Under the pieces are notes generated by a model. The model made no database searches, was not told where the DNA came from, and saw only the letters and a list, made by a program, of their open reading frames with translations. Below are positions 10,532-19,365 of a stretch of 64,000 nucleotides of DNA, piece after piece (positions within the stretch are counted from its first letter, which is position 1; each line of letters begins with the position of its first letter). The stretch is from Flavobacterium ginsengisoli (GTDB lineage: Bacteria > Bacteroidota > Bacteroidia > Flavobacteriales > Flavobacteriaceae), in NCBI RefSeq assembly GCF_029625315.1, contig NZ_CP121110.1, positions 2,489,001 through 2,553,000 on the forward strand. Direction: 5' to 3'. The position numbers and the translations under genes are program-made.

Positions 10532-10572
10532 CAAAAAATGCCTGTCAAATTGAATTTGACAGGCATTTTTTG
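10532..10572. terminator. Bidirectional terminator between convergent genes
   Basis: A perfect inverted repeat with 20-base arms (CAAAAAATGCCTGTCAAATT and its complement) around a single G separates the convergent DUF2490 and outer-membrane receptor genes. Confidence 0.85.
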
Positions 10573-10616
10573 TAACCTTTAAACCTTTGTAAATCTGAGC
10601 CTTTGTCCCTCAAGAA

Positions 10617-13363
10617 TTACGCTCCTCTCTGCTTTCTCCCTTTTTTGCTTTCTGCAAAATTACCGATTTTATAGGCAAGAGAAAACATTACATATCTTTT
10701 TAAAACCGTGTTTTCTTCATCGCGAATAGACGTTGGCGAAATGGTTCTTGTTGCGCTTTGATTTTGGTTTAAAACGTCGTAAACTTTCACTTTTGCATAT
10801 AATTTTTTATCCAAAAATCCGTAAGACAAACTGGTGTTCCATAAAAAGAAATCCTTTTTGAAATCGTCTGAAATATTTGAATTATAAGTATACCCAAAAT
10901 CATTTCCGAAAATTAAATTTGCTGGCCAATAAGAAGTTGTTTGCATATTAATTCTATGAATTACGTTTGAAGTCGCATCTCTCGAATAATTTTCATATCT
11001 CGTTTCGTTATACGATAAACTGTAAGACGGCGAAATTGAAAGCACTTCTCCATAATCGTAAGAAGCATAAACGCTAGGTGTAATTACAACCGATTTTGCA
11101 TTGTACATAACTGCATTTGTAAATCCTTTATCAAAATTATAATTACCGCTTAAACGCAAACCGTATCTAATGGTGTGTGCATCTTTTTTAATCTGCTGAT
11201 TCCAGTTTCCTCCAACCGAAGCAGAATAAGTTCCTGAAATATTTACATAAGTTGTATTTCTTTTTCCGCTGTCATCATAAATAGAAGTCGAAACTATATC
11301 ATTATTATAGTAATCTCCTTTAAGAAATAAACTATAGCCAGAACGCGTTCTAAAATCAAAATTTTTAAAATCGATACCAGCAGTATTTTTCTCAATCGGA
11401 TTTAAATTTGGATTACCAATTACACTATTTAACGGATTATTTAAATCTGCAACCGGCATTAATTGTGTTGCCGATGGAAGCGCATTAGAATAATCATACT
11501 TAAACGTTAAGTTTTTAGAACGATTAAATTTATATCGAAACTGTGCTGTTCCATACGGAAGCATATATCTTTTATTCAAATCAGTCGCTTGATTTAAATA
11601 GAAAGAATGATTATCAAACTCAACAATTGATGTTCTAGAATTTACATTAAGTGTAAATTTTCTTTTCTGCCAACTAATACCCACTTTTGGCGTAATCGAA
11701 TTTTGTTTTGATGTTGTATAATTCGTTAGCGATGAGTTTAAATCTGAATATTCTTGTGACGCATCATCAAAATTATATGTTTTCTGATCGTTCATTGAAC
11801 TCTGCCAGTCAAAATCGGTTCCAAAACGCAATCGAAGCGAATCTGTGATAGGTTCTGTATATTCTAAATCAAGCGAGTACGCATCACTTTTTGAAGTATT
11901 TTTTGCATTCTGATTTCTTTCATCATTTGGTTTTGCATCTTGATAAAAAATGGTTTCAGAAATATTAATTCCGTTCGAATCATTTTTAGTGTTGCTATTG
12001 CTAAAAACCACACTTAAATTTCTCGATTCCTTTTTAAAAGTTTTGTTGAAGTTAATGCTATTCGCAAAACTAGTATTCGAACTTTCTGTATGAGATGTTG
12101 CCGTACTTTCGTTCAACGCCTCTCCATTTTGGTTTTCTGAAGAAGTAGAAGAACTAGAATTACTATTTGATTGAGACACATTCAGTTTAGGTGCAACAAC
12201 AATCTGCATAGTAGGATTAATTTTGTATTCTAACTCAAAATTAGCCTTGTTTCCAGTATTTTCATTTCTTGTTTTAGAATCTGCTTCAGTTAAAATATTT
12301 CCTGTAGGCAATAAACTAAGCTGATTGGATTTGCTATCGTTTTTAGTCACCGCATTTGTAAAGTTATAACTGCTCATAAACTCCAAATCTTTTGACCAAT
12401 CGTCAGAATAATTAATTCCAGCCAAAGTCGACTGCGTAATTCCTTTTCCTCCACTGCTTGCGCCCTGACCTCCTTTTGCATTTCTTCCGCCTCCCATATT
12501 ATCAAAAACTTCATCCATAGAAAATCCAGTCGAATTGATATTATTTGAAGAGGCTAAAACGCTAATTTTTTGTTTGTTTTTAAAGAAGTTCATCATCAAA
12601 CTGCTTTCGTAGCGTTCGTCTGAGCCGTATCCGCCAAGTACTTTACCAAAATATCCCTTGTTTTTCTTTTCGTCAATGGTAATATTTATACTCGAATAAT
12701 CTGAAGTCGATTCTTGTTTGGCCAATTCTTCTTTTTTGGTTTTAAAATCAGAAACTTGAACTTTTTTAATAATATCGGCAGGAAGGTTTTTAATTGCAAT
12801 GGCTCCATCTTTATCAAAAAATGCTTTTCCGTTCACTAAAACCTGATTGACTTCTCGCCCATTTACCGTAATTTTTCCAGTATTATCTACGTCAAATCCG
12901 GGCAATTGTTTCAGTAAGGTCTCCACATTTGCATCTGGACGCACTTTGTAAGAGCCGGCATTAAATTCTAAAGTATCTTTTTTAATCGTAATTGGTGGGG
13001 CTTCGCTCTTAATTATTACTTCATTTAAAACATTTGCATTTTCAAGCATGTACAATTTACCAAAGTCTTTACTTTCTGTAAGTCCTTTTTGTTCTTCAAA
13101 ATACGTTTGGTATCCAGTATAATTTACCTTTAAAAAACCGGTTTATCATACTTTTTCGTATTGATAATAAAATTTCCGTTTTTATCTGTTGTAGCATATT
13201 CTATAATTGTAGAATCTTTTACAGTTGTAAAATAAACGGTTGCAAGTTCAAGCGGAAGTTGCGAGTTAATATCAACTACAGTTCCTTTGATAACAATATT
13301 GTTTTGGGCATTTGCCGAATAAACAAAAGCTAAAAACAATAGAAATGAATAAATCTTGGTCAT
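10617..13363 (-). CDS. Outer-membrane beta-barrel (TonB receptor-like) protein, frameshifted
   Basis: A large receptor-like barrel of the OMP_b-brl_3 type. The N-terminal signal peptide ends near SANAQ. A carboxypeptidase-regulatory domain follows (IVIKGTVVDINSQLPLELATVYF). Next is a plug-like part (ETLLKQLPGFDVDNTGKITVNGREVNQVLVNGKAFF) and a long barrel rich in alternating Ser/Asn/Tyr strands. The first 77 codons and the remaining 812 are in different frames. One more A in the run at 13131-13136 (plus strand) would restore KPVFLKVNYTGYQTYFEEQKG between them and give roughly 915 residues. The members of this family that I know of do not show a specific substrate. Confidence 0.88.
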
Positions 13364-13487
13364 AAAATTGGGTTAGTTAGATCTGTAAGACTTACAAAAA
13401 CGCAAAAGGTTTAATTGTGTTTTTTACATTTATTCAAATATAATGCCAATAAAAAATTGATCTTTTAAGTAAATAGAAATAAATCAT

Positions 13488-13520
13488 AAAAAAATCCCCT
13501 ATTTTCAAGGGGATTTTTTT
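13488..13520. terminator. Intrinsic terminator of der
   Basis: Arms AAAAAAATCCCCT and AGGGGATTTTTTT with a 7-base loop overlap the der stop codon. Confidence 0.8.
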
Positions 13521-14832
13521 ATTTTTCTCTAATGTAGATATCGATTGGAACTCCTGCGAAATCCCATTTTTCACGAATTTTATTCTCTAGGTATCGCTTA
13601 TAAGGCTCTTTTACATATTGAGGTAAATTAGCAAAAAACACAAATTGCGGTGTTTGAGTTGGCAATTGCATGCAGTATTTAATTTTTACATATTTACCTT
13701 TTGTTGCTGGCGGCGGATATGCTTCAATTACTTTCAACATATATTCGTTGAATTTTGAAGTTGGAATTCTTTGTTTTCTATTTTCGAAAACTTGAACCGT
13801 AGCTTCCAATGCTTTTAATAAACGCTGTTTTGTTAAAGCAGAAACGAATAAAATTGGCACATCTGTAAAAGGCATCAATTCTTTTTTGATTTTCTCCTCG
13901 TAGTCACGAGTCGACATCGTATCTTTTTCTACTAAGTCCCACTTGTTTACTAAGATTACAACTCCTTTACGGTTTTTCTCAGCCAACCAGAAAATACTTT
14001 GATCTTGACCTTCAAATCCGCGGGTTGCATCGATAACCAAGATACAAATATCTGCATGTTCGATCGCACGTACCGAACGCATTACAGAATAAAACTCTAA
14101 ATCTTCTTTTACTTTTGCTTTACGGCGAATTCCCGCAGTATCAACCAAATTAAATTCGAAACCAAAACGGTCAAATTTAGTATCAATAGCATCACGAGTT
14201 GTTCCTGCAATATCTGTAACAATATAACGGTCTTTACCAATTAAGGCATTGATAAAACTAGATTTTCCAGCATTCGGACGTCCTACAACTGCAAAACGAG
14301 GCAATTCTACTTCTGGCGTAACTGGCTCTGGTTTTTCTGGAAAAGCTTCAATTAAAGCATCTAATAAATCTCCAGTTCCACTTCCTGAAATACTTGCAAA
14401 TGTGAAATAATCACCTAAACCAAGATTATAAAACTCAATTGCATCTTTCTCACGCATTGCGTTATCAACCTTATTTACAGCCAATAAAACTGGTTTTGTT
14501 ACTTTACGAAGTAATTTTGCAACAGTTTCATCCATTGGCGTAATTCCTTCTTCAACATCAACCACAAAGATAATAACATCGGCTTCGTCGATAGCAAGTT
14601 CTACCTGTTTACGAATTTCTCCTTCGAAAACGTCATCAGACCCTCGAACATATCCACCTGTATCAATGACAGAAAACTCTTTTCCGTTCCACTCGCTTTT
14701 ACCATAGTTTCTATCACGGGTAACCCCAGATACTGAATCTACAATAGCTTCTCTTCTTTGTATCAGCCTATTAAACAGGGTCGATTTCCCTACGTTAGGT
14801 CTTCCTACTATCGCAACAATGTTATTATTCAT
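13519..14832 (-). CDS. der: Ribosome assembly GTPase Der (EngA)
   Basis: An essential tandem-domain GTPase that acts in 50S subunit maturation. Two G domains are visible. The first has G1 [13 protein letters not shown]3 DTGG and G4 NKVD. The second (from about residue 180) has G1 [13 protein letters not shown]3 [10 protein letters not shown] and G4 NKWD. A C-terminal KH-like domain ends the 437-residue protein, which is the normal length. It lies on the same strand as era with a 228-base gap that contains decayed TTTCAAG-type repeats. Confidence 0.97.
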   Translation of the reverse strand: MNNNIVAIVGRPNVGKSTLFNRLIQRREAIVDSVSGVTRDRNYGKSEWNGKEFSVIDTGGYVRGSDDVFEGEIRKQVELAIDEADVIIFVVDVEEGITPMDETVAKLLRKVTKPVLLAVNKVDNAMREKDAIEFYNLGLGDYFTFASISGSGTGDLLDALIEAFPEKPEPVTPEVELPRFAVVGRPNAGKSSFINALIGKDRYIVTDIAGTTRDAIDTKFDRFGFEFNLVDTAGIRRKAKVKEDLEFYSVMRSVRAIEHADICILVIDATRGFEGQDQSIFWLAEKNRKGVVILVNKWDLVEKDTMSTRDYEEKIKKELMPFTDVPILFVSALTKQRLLKALEATVQVFENRKQRIPTSKFNEYMLKVIEAYPPPATKGKYVKIKYCMQLPTQTPQFVFFANLPQYVKEPYKRYLENKIREKWDFAGVPIDIYIREK

Positions 14833-15060
14833 TTTTTTTGAATTTTAGGCTTTAGACTTAGATTTCAGATTTTTAGCTTCCTAAAAACCCAATCACTAAA
14901 AACCGTAAATGCCTTATTTAAATTTTTTGCAAAGGTAGTTAAAAAAAGTTGCTGAGACGCTAAGTTTGTAAGTACCTAAGTTTTTATTGTTTTTTGTTTC
15001 AAGTTTCAGGTTTCAAGTGCCAAGTTTTATACCTGACATTTAACTTGAAACAATTATAAA

Positions 15061-15942
15061 CTATTGATTATATCCGAAACGTTTCAGCATATTAGCATTG
15101 CTTCTCCAGTTTTTGTTCACTTTTACATAAAGCTCAATATGAATTTGTTTTCCGAAGAATTTCTCTAAATCAGCACGGGCATCTGTTCCTACTTTTTTCA
15201 AAGCTGCACCTTTATGTCCGATAATGATTCCTTTTTGTGTGTCACGTTCCACCATAATTACCGAACGGATTCTGATAATATTGTCGGTTTCATGAAATTC
15301 TTCTGTTACAATTTCTACTGCGTATGGAATTTCTTTAGCGTAATTCAATAAGATTTTCTCACGGATTGTTTCGTTAACAAAGAAACGTTCTGGCTTGTCT
15401 GTTAATTGGTCTTTTGGATAATAAGGTGGTGATTCTGGCAACAATTCGATAATTCTTCCGAAAACTTCCGGAACGTTGAAATTCTGCAAAGCCGAAATCG
15501 GGAAAATTTCTGCATTTGGCACTTTCTCTTTCCAGAAAGAAACTTGCTGTTCTAATTGTTCTTGGTTTGAATTATCAATTTTATTTAAAAGCAATAAAAC
15601 CGGAATCTTAGCATGAATGATTTTCTTAAAGAAGTCTTCATCTTTAAGATCTTGCTCGCCTATTTCGACCATGTAGATTAAAATGTCAGCATCTTCAAAA
15701 GCCGATTTTACAAAGTTCATCATCGATTCCTGCATTTCGTACGCTGGTTTGATGATTCCAGGAGTATCAGACAAAACTAACTGAAAGTCTTCTCCGTTTA
15801 CAATTCCTAAAATTCTATGACGTGTAGTTTGTGCTTTTGATGTAATGATCGACAATCGTTCTCCAACGAAAGCGTTCATCAATGTTGATTTTCCAACATT
15901 TGGATTTCCGATAATATTTACGAAACCTGCTTTATGTGACAT
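15061..15942 (-). CDS. era: GTPase Era
   Basis: A small GTPase that binds 16S rRNA near its 3' end and helps 30S maturation. The G domain shows G1 [12 protein letters not shown], the switch region TSKAQTTRHRILG, G3 DTPG and G4 NKID. The C-terminal KH domain shows GIIIGHKGAALKKVGTDARADLEKFFG (about residues 235-265). At 293 residues it has the normal length. Upstream lies the initiator tRNA gene on the opposite strand, so the two are divergent. Confidence 0.97.
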   Translation of the reverse strand: MSHKAGFVNIIGNPNVGKSTLMNAFVGERLSIITSKAQTTRHRILGIVNGEDFQLVLSDTPGIIKPAYEMQESMMNFVKSAFEDADILIYMVEIGEQDLKDEDFFKKIIHAKIPVLLLLNKIDNSNQEQLEQQVSFWKEKVPNAEIFPISALQNFNVPEVFGRIIELLPESPPYYPKDQLTDKPERFFVNETIREKILLNYAKEIPYAVEIVTEEFHETDNIIRIRSVIMVERDTQKGIIIGHKGAALKKVGTDARADLEKFFGKQIHIELYVKVNKNWRSNANMLKRFGYNQ

Positions 15943-16017
15943 TTTTTGCTTTATTTATTTTGCAAAGGTAGTCATATCAACTCAATACAGAAAATAAAAC
16001 ATTTTTTAAAGTTTTCG

Positions 16018-16047
16018 TTGGATTTCTCAAAAATCGCCTTATCTTTG
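16018..16047 (+). promoter_or_regulatory. Promoter of tRNA-fMet copy 1
   Basis: TTG at 16018-16020, a 19-base spacer and TATCTTTG at 16040-16047 match the Bacteroidota primary sigma consensus (TTTG-N19-TAnnTTTG). The tRNA 5' end lies 12 bases further on. Confidence 0.8.
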
Positions 16048-16059
16048 CACCCGAAACAT

Positions 16060-16132
16060 CGCGGGATAGAGCAGTAGGCAGCTCGTCGGGCTCATAACCC
16101 GAAGGTCACAGGTTCGAGTCCTGTTCCCGCTA
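16060..16132 (+). tRNA. Initiator tRNA-fMet (CAT), copy 1
   Basis: A 73-nucleotide cloverleaf with anticodon CAT. Initiator features are visible: no Watson-Crick pair at 1:72 (C opposite T), and three consecutive G:C pairs in the anticodon stem (GGG CTCATAA CCC). The T arm is ACAGG TTCGAGT CCTGT. CCA is not encoded. From the -7 box to 5 bases past the tRNA (98 bp) it is identical to the copy at 46103-46175. Confidence 0.95.
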
Positions 16133-16175
16133 CTAAGTAAAAAAGCTTCAGAGAAATCTGGAGCTTTTTTGTTTT
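16124..16175 (+). repeat. att-like 52-bp direct repeat, copy 1 (tRNA 3' end plus terminator)
   Basis: The last nine bases of tRNA-fMet, its spacer and the terminator hairpin (AAGCTTCAGAGAAATCTGGA core) recur without mismatch at 16882-16933. A duplication that starts inside a tRNA acceptor stem is the classic footprint of site-specific integration. The hairpin itself serves as the tRNA terminator. Confidence 0.85.
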
Positions 16176-16243
16176 AGTAGTTTTGCAAATATTTTGATTT
16201 TATTTAGCTCGCGAACAGGATGGTGCTAACAAGAGTATAATAT

Positions 16244-16690
16244 TTATATTTGTTTAAACAATTCTATTAAGGCATTTTTTGTCGCAAGATGATGCGCAGT
16301 GTTTTCTGATGTTTTCCAGTCCCCATCGACAACTGAAAATTTTAAAACAACATTATTGTTATTGCTAATTGTCGATAAAACTTCGATAAATCCTAATATC
16401 ACTGGTTTAATATATTCTTCATGGTATTTCGGAAGCTTTTCTTCTTTAGCTTCCCATCCATATGTATAACAATTAATAGGATTATTAGTCTTACCATATA
16501 GATCTCGAATATATTCTATTTTTTCATTATCTCTCTCAACATCTAATTTTATTTTGACTTTACCATATCTACCTGCATTCATTCTGTAAATCTCATTTTC
16601 TCCGTATAAGGGAAGTTTAGACAAATCTATTTCTCTCAAAAGATTATCTAAAATTTGATGATATTCACTTCCAAAAATTATTTCGCTCAT
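16244..16690 (-). CDS. Standalone protein resembling EF-G domain IV
   Basis: 148 residues, no signal peptide or membrane segment. Three blocks follow the order and spacing of elongation factor G domain IV. These are GRYGKVKIKLDVE (residues 40-52, like the GRGQYG strand), LPKYHEEYIKPVILGFIEVL (86-105, like the IPGEYIPAVDKGIQEQL helix) and VVDGDWKTSENTAHHLATKN (120-139, like the GSYHDVDSSELAFKLA segment). No GTPase domain is present. If correct, it could touch the ribosomal A site or mimic EF-G, but no function is shown. It is alone on the minus strand between the two 52-bp repeats. The similarity is judged by eye and needs a profile search. Confidence 0.5.
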   Translation of the reverse strand: MSEIIFGSEYHQILDNLLREIDLSKLPLYGENEIYRMNAGRYGKVKIKLDVERDNEKIEYIRDLYGKTNNPINCYTYGWEAKEEKLPKYHEEYIKPVILGFIEVLSTISNNNNVVLKFSVVDGDWKTSENTAHHLATKNALIELFKQI

Positions 16691-16861
16691 TTTAAAAAAA
16701 TCTAAATTTTCTTAAACAATAAAAAATATGTTTTTTAATAACTTAACTAAAAAGATAAAATGACATCCTTTTATATCATAGTTTACCTTTTTGTAAGCGA
16801 ATATAAGGAATGTTTCTAATACAATTTATGCAGATAAAATTTCATTAACATCATAAACAAA

Positions 16862-16933
16862 TTGGTTAGATAATTGAATGCTTCCCGCTACTAAGTAAAA
16901 AAGCTTCAGAGAAATCTGGAGCTTTTTTGTTTT
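16862..16933. repeat. GGTTAG-GCTTC motif joined to att-like repeat copy 2
   Basis: GGTTAGATAATTGAATGCTTC (16864-16883) runs directly into the second perfect copy of the 52-bp tRNA-end/terminator repeat (16882-16933). Related motifs occur before hairpins at 17771 and 49499. The segment between the two 52-bp copies is 706 bases and carries one gene and no recombinase. Confidence 0.8.
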
Positions 16934-17691
16934 CTATGCTTGTCTTTTATAAGAAAGTTTTTTTTTGTGAATTTACACTTGGGATACGATCTACATCCAA
17001 AAAATATCCCAAATTCTCCTTTTCTTTCAACCAAACTATTACCGCATCTTGGACATTTCTTTTCTTGAATTGCTTTCTCACGATCACTAATCCTTTTTTT
17101 AATGGAATTATTATGTTCCTTTTTCTTAAACGAATCAACTAAATTAGAAGCATTAATTTTTTCAAAGATACTTTTCTTAGCTTCTTCTGAGAGATTTACG
17201 TTTGAGTATTTTTTAATTGTTTTTAAAAGACGATGCATATTAACAACATCTACACTAGTATCTATTTTTATTTTGGCATTTATTGAGAAAACAACAATAG
17301 ATATATATTCTAGATTTCTGTATTCATTTAGACAGGTTTTCAAAGTCCTAATATGTCCTGCATTTTGAAAAATAGGATTATAAAACTTGGATCTGTATTT
17401 ATATATTACTTGGGTCCAGTATTCCGATTTTTCATAGCCAACAATCCATCCTTTATAATTTTTAGTTTCGATAACAAATATTCCAAAACTAGAAATGACT
17501 ATATGATCAATTTGAGTAGTTACTTCGCCTCTTTGTAAAACGACATTATGGATCACTTTATACTCTGACTTATCTAAGAAATCTAATATTGAAGAGACAG
17601 TTTTCTCTCCAATTATCCCTTTAATTTGCGCCTTATAAAAACCATAAATAAGAATCAGCAAAAAGATTACTATTAGTAAAATTAGCTCCAT
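16906..17691 (-). CDS. NERD nuclease-related protein with C4 zinc finger, membrane-anchored
   Basis: 261 residues. An N-terminal membrane helix (1-19) precedes a NERD domain with the nuclease-like residues GE (28-29), QIDHIVI (D62) and ETKNYKG (E75, K77). A topoisomerase-type zinc ribbon has cysteines at 213, 216, 232 and 239 (CPRC, GCRSYPKC). Such proteins occur in accessory regions and are suspected to act on DNA, but their role is unproven. The last residues (KQKSSRFL and stop) are encoded by the terminator half of the 52-bp repeat. The original C-terminus may therefore have been replaced when the repeat formed. Confidence 0.82.
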   Translation of the reverse strand: MELILLIVIFLLILIYGFYKAQIKGIIGEKTVSSILDFLDKSEYKVIHNVVLQRGEVTTQIDHIVISSFGIFVIETKNYKGWIVGYEKSEYWTQVIYKYRSKFYNPIFQNAGHIRTLKTCLNEYRNLEYISIVVFSINAKIKIDTSVDVVNMHRLLKTIKKYSNVNLSEEAKKSIFEKINASNLVDSFKKKEHNNSIKKRISDREKAIQEKKCPRCGNSLVERKGEFGIFFGCRSYPKCKFTKKNFLIKDKHRKQKSSRFL

Positions 17692-18069
17692 AAATTCTTA
17701 GTCACTTAAATTTCAACTAAATATAAGAAATATTTTCAACTAATAATTTTACAATAATCCTCAAAAAATCGGTTAGACAATTAAAATGCTTCCTTCTATA
17801 CAGACAAAAAGCTTCAGAGAAATCTGGAGCTTTTTTTGTTCAAACATTTCTGCAAAATAAGGAGACTTACATAGCTTTTACAACGAGCATATCTCAGCGT
17901 TAAATAAACCAACAAACTCTGTAAAAAACACTAATTAAGTGGAAATCATATTCTACAATGATTAATTATATAAACTCAAGGCGAAATTCTGTAAATAAAA
18001 ACATTGTTGCACCATGTATTTTTGAATTAAGAAAATATGTTTTTATAAAGCCAATAAATAATAAAAATC
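17692..18069. other. Intergenic stretch with third repeat-hairpin unit
   Basis: This 378-base gap holds a GGTTAGACAATTAAAATGC motif from 17771 and a GCTTCAGAGAAATCTGGAGC hairpin with T tract at 17806-17837. Together they are a diverged third copy of the unit at 16862. The remainder (17838-18069) is AT-rich and shows nothing I can name apart from the start region of the next gene. Confidence 0.65.
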
Positions 18070-18366
18070 ATGAAATCATCTATAACTACCTCTACAAATT
18101 TTAACTCGATTACTATTCAATCTAATGCAAATCTGATAGATGCTGAATTTTATTCTGAAAAACAAACTTCAGCTTCGTTAGACTTGTACGATAAGCATGA
18201 TGACGAACCAGATTTTGACTGCGAGTTTCTGCAAGGCATTAGCTATAACGAAGAAAATGAAAATACTATTGATGCAGAAGCCGATGAAGATTTTGCAGAT
18301 CTATATAATGATAATCAATGGGATGTAGACATCTACGATCCGTATTCGGAGTCAACCTATTTTTAA
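18070..18366 (+). CDS. Acidic orphan protein, 98 residues
   Basis: I do not recognise this protein. After a Ser/Thr/Asn-rich N-terminus (MKSSITTSTNFNSITIQSN) it is extremely acidic, with runs such as DKHDDEPDFDCEF, EENENTIDAEADEDFADLY and DVDIYDPY. It has almost no basic residues in the second half and no membrane segment. Strong negative charge with little hydrophobic core suggests a disordered, nucleic-acid-mimicking or chaperone-like protein, which is speculation. A terminator hairpin follows at once. It sits in the accessory island downstream of tRNA-fMet. Confidence 0.6.
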   Translation: MKSSITTSTNFNSITIQSNANLIDAEFYSEKQTSASLDLYDKHDDEPDFDCEFLQGISYNEENENTIDAEADEDFADLYNDNQWDVDIYDPYSESTYF

Positions 18367-18414
18367 TCCCAAAAGTTATCAGTTTGAGGATATTTCTGTT
18401 CTCACTATTAAAAC

Positions 18415-18444
18415 AAAAGCTTCAGATTTCTCTGAAGCTTTTTT
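18415..18444. terminator. Terminator of the GCTTCAGA family
   Basis: AAAAGCTTCAGA-TTTC-TCTGAAGCTTTTTT forms a perfect hairpin with T tract. It is one of nine closely related hairpins in the window. Confidence 0.8.
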
Positions 18445-18503
18445 GTTCTTATATTCTTATTATTTTGAAATAATGTAAGTTTACAAACATAAAGAAAAGT
18501 TCC

Positions 18504-19019
18504 TCAATGAATATAGTTTCCAAAATCTAAGATCAATGATTTATTGTCGGAATGCATAAAAAGAACTCTAACCAAACTTCCATCTTTAGTATCAACCAAG
18601 TATTCATAACTAATTATGTCCCATAAGTCCGTTAGATCAAAAATATGCATTTTTACTTTTTCTACTAATTGACTTAGATTTTCAATATGATAGCTACTTG
18701 CGAATATATCAGGCGCATTGTTAAATGTGGCTAAATGATTAAGACACCAAGAAAAATTCTCGTTTATTCTCTCTTTAATATTAGCAATATCTTTTTTCGT
18801 TGGTTGAATCTTGTCTAGAAAAAAAGATTCTGTACCCAAATTGTTTGAAGAGGAAAATATAAATCGATCTTGATCCTTTAATTTTTTGTCGATACTAACT
18901 TTCACATCAAGGATTGTCGGATTATAGCCATCTGACAACACACTCATGAAATCGGAAAGCAAGCGAATTGAATTTTCCAACAACTTTATCCGAATCAATT
19001 CAGTTTCATGGTCTACCAT
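18504..19019 (-). CDS. Orphan protein, 171 residues
   Basis: Not recognised. It appears soluble and helical (LLENSIRLLSDFMSVLSDGY, IANIKERINENFSWCLNHL) with an alpha/beta-looking C-terminus (DTKDGSLVRVLFMHSDNKSLILDFGNYIH). No signal peptide, membrane segment or catalytic motif is visible. Its ATG overlaps the last 14 bases of the upstream 67-residue gene, so translation of the two is probably coupled. A two-gene overlapping pair in an accessory island could be a toxin-antitoxin or effector-immunity pair. Nothing in the sequence proves that. Confidence 0.6.
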   Translation of the reverse strand: MVDHETELIRIKLLENSIRLLSDFMSVLSDGYNPTILDVKVSIDKKLKDQDRFIFSSSNNLGTESFFLDKIQPTKKDIANIKERINENFSWCLNHLATFNNAPDIFASSYHIENLSQLVEKVKMHIFDLTDLWDIISYEYLVDTKDGSLVRVLFMHSDNKSLILDFGNYIH

Positions 19020-19209
19020 ATACTTTATTTAAATTAAAACTAACTTTGATATTTGCATCGTAAGTTTCATGCTTAATTAACCAAATATAGATAATTCGTA
19101 ACTCGTCGATTGATAAATTTAGAGAAATCTCAAGTCTTGTCTTATAAATATACTTAATCGAAATAAAGTCCGTTATTCCTTTACAATAATTTAATATTAT
19201 GTTTTCCAA
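19006..19209 (-). CDS. Small orphan protein, 67 residues
   Basis: Not recognised. It reads MENIILNYCKGITDFISIKY, then ISLNLSIDELRIIYIWLIKH, and ends KVYGRP. It could be a short regulator or the N-terminal part of the 171-residue protein if a frameshift lies in the overlap at 19006-19019. No GCWGC site or long homopolymer sits there, so two overlapping genes is the simpler reading. Confidence 0.5.
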   Translation of the reverse strand: MENIILNYCKGITDFISIKYIYKTRLEISLNLSIDELRIIYIWLIKHETYDANIKVSFNLNKVYGRP

Positions 19210-19365
19210 TAACTGATTTTATATTATTAAATGTTTTCTTAAATTCGCAATTCCGTAATGAAACCATTTGTTTTCATTCTAAAATTGTGATTTTCATATC
19301 AATACCACAAAAAGAAATTTAATAATCTTTTAAAAACAAATATATTATAACTACAATTTAACACA

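Noticed and set aside
16862..17800. Possible integron attC sites (GTTAGAT and GTTAGAC fit GTTRRRY)
   Set aside because: The third copy (GTTAGCT) does not fit, no RYYYAAC partner or typical attC fold was seen, and no integron integrase is present.
19006..19209. Frameshifted N-terminus of the 171-residue gene
   Set aside because: No homopolymer or GCWGC site lies at the overlap and the ATG/stop overlap is a natural coupling arrangement, so two genes were kept.
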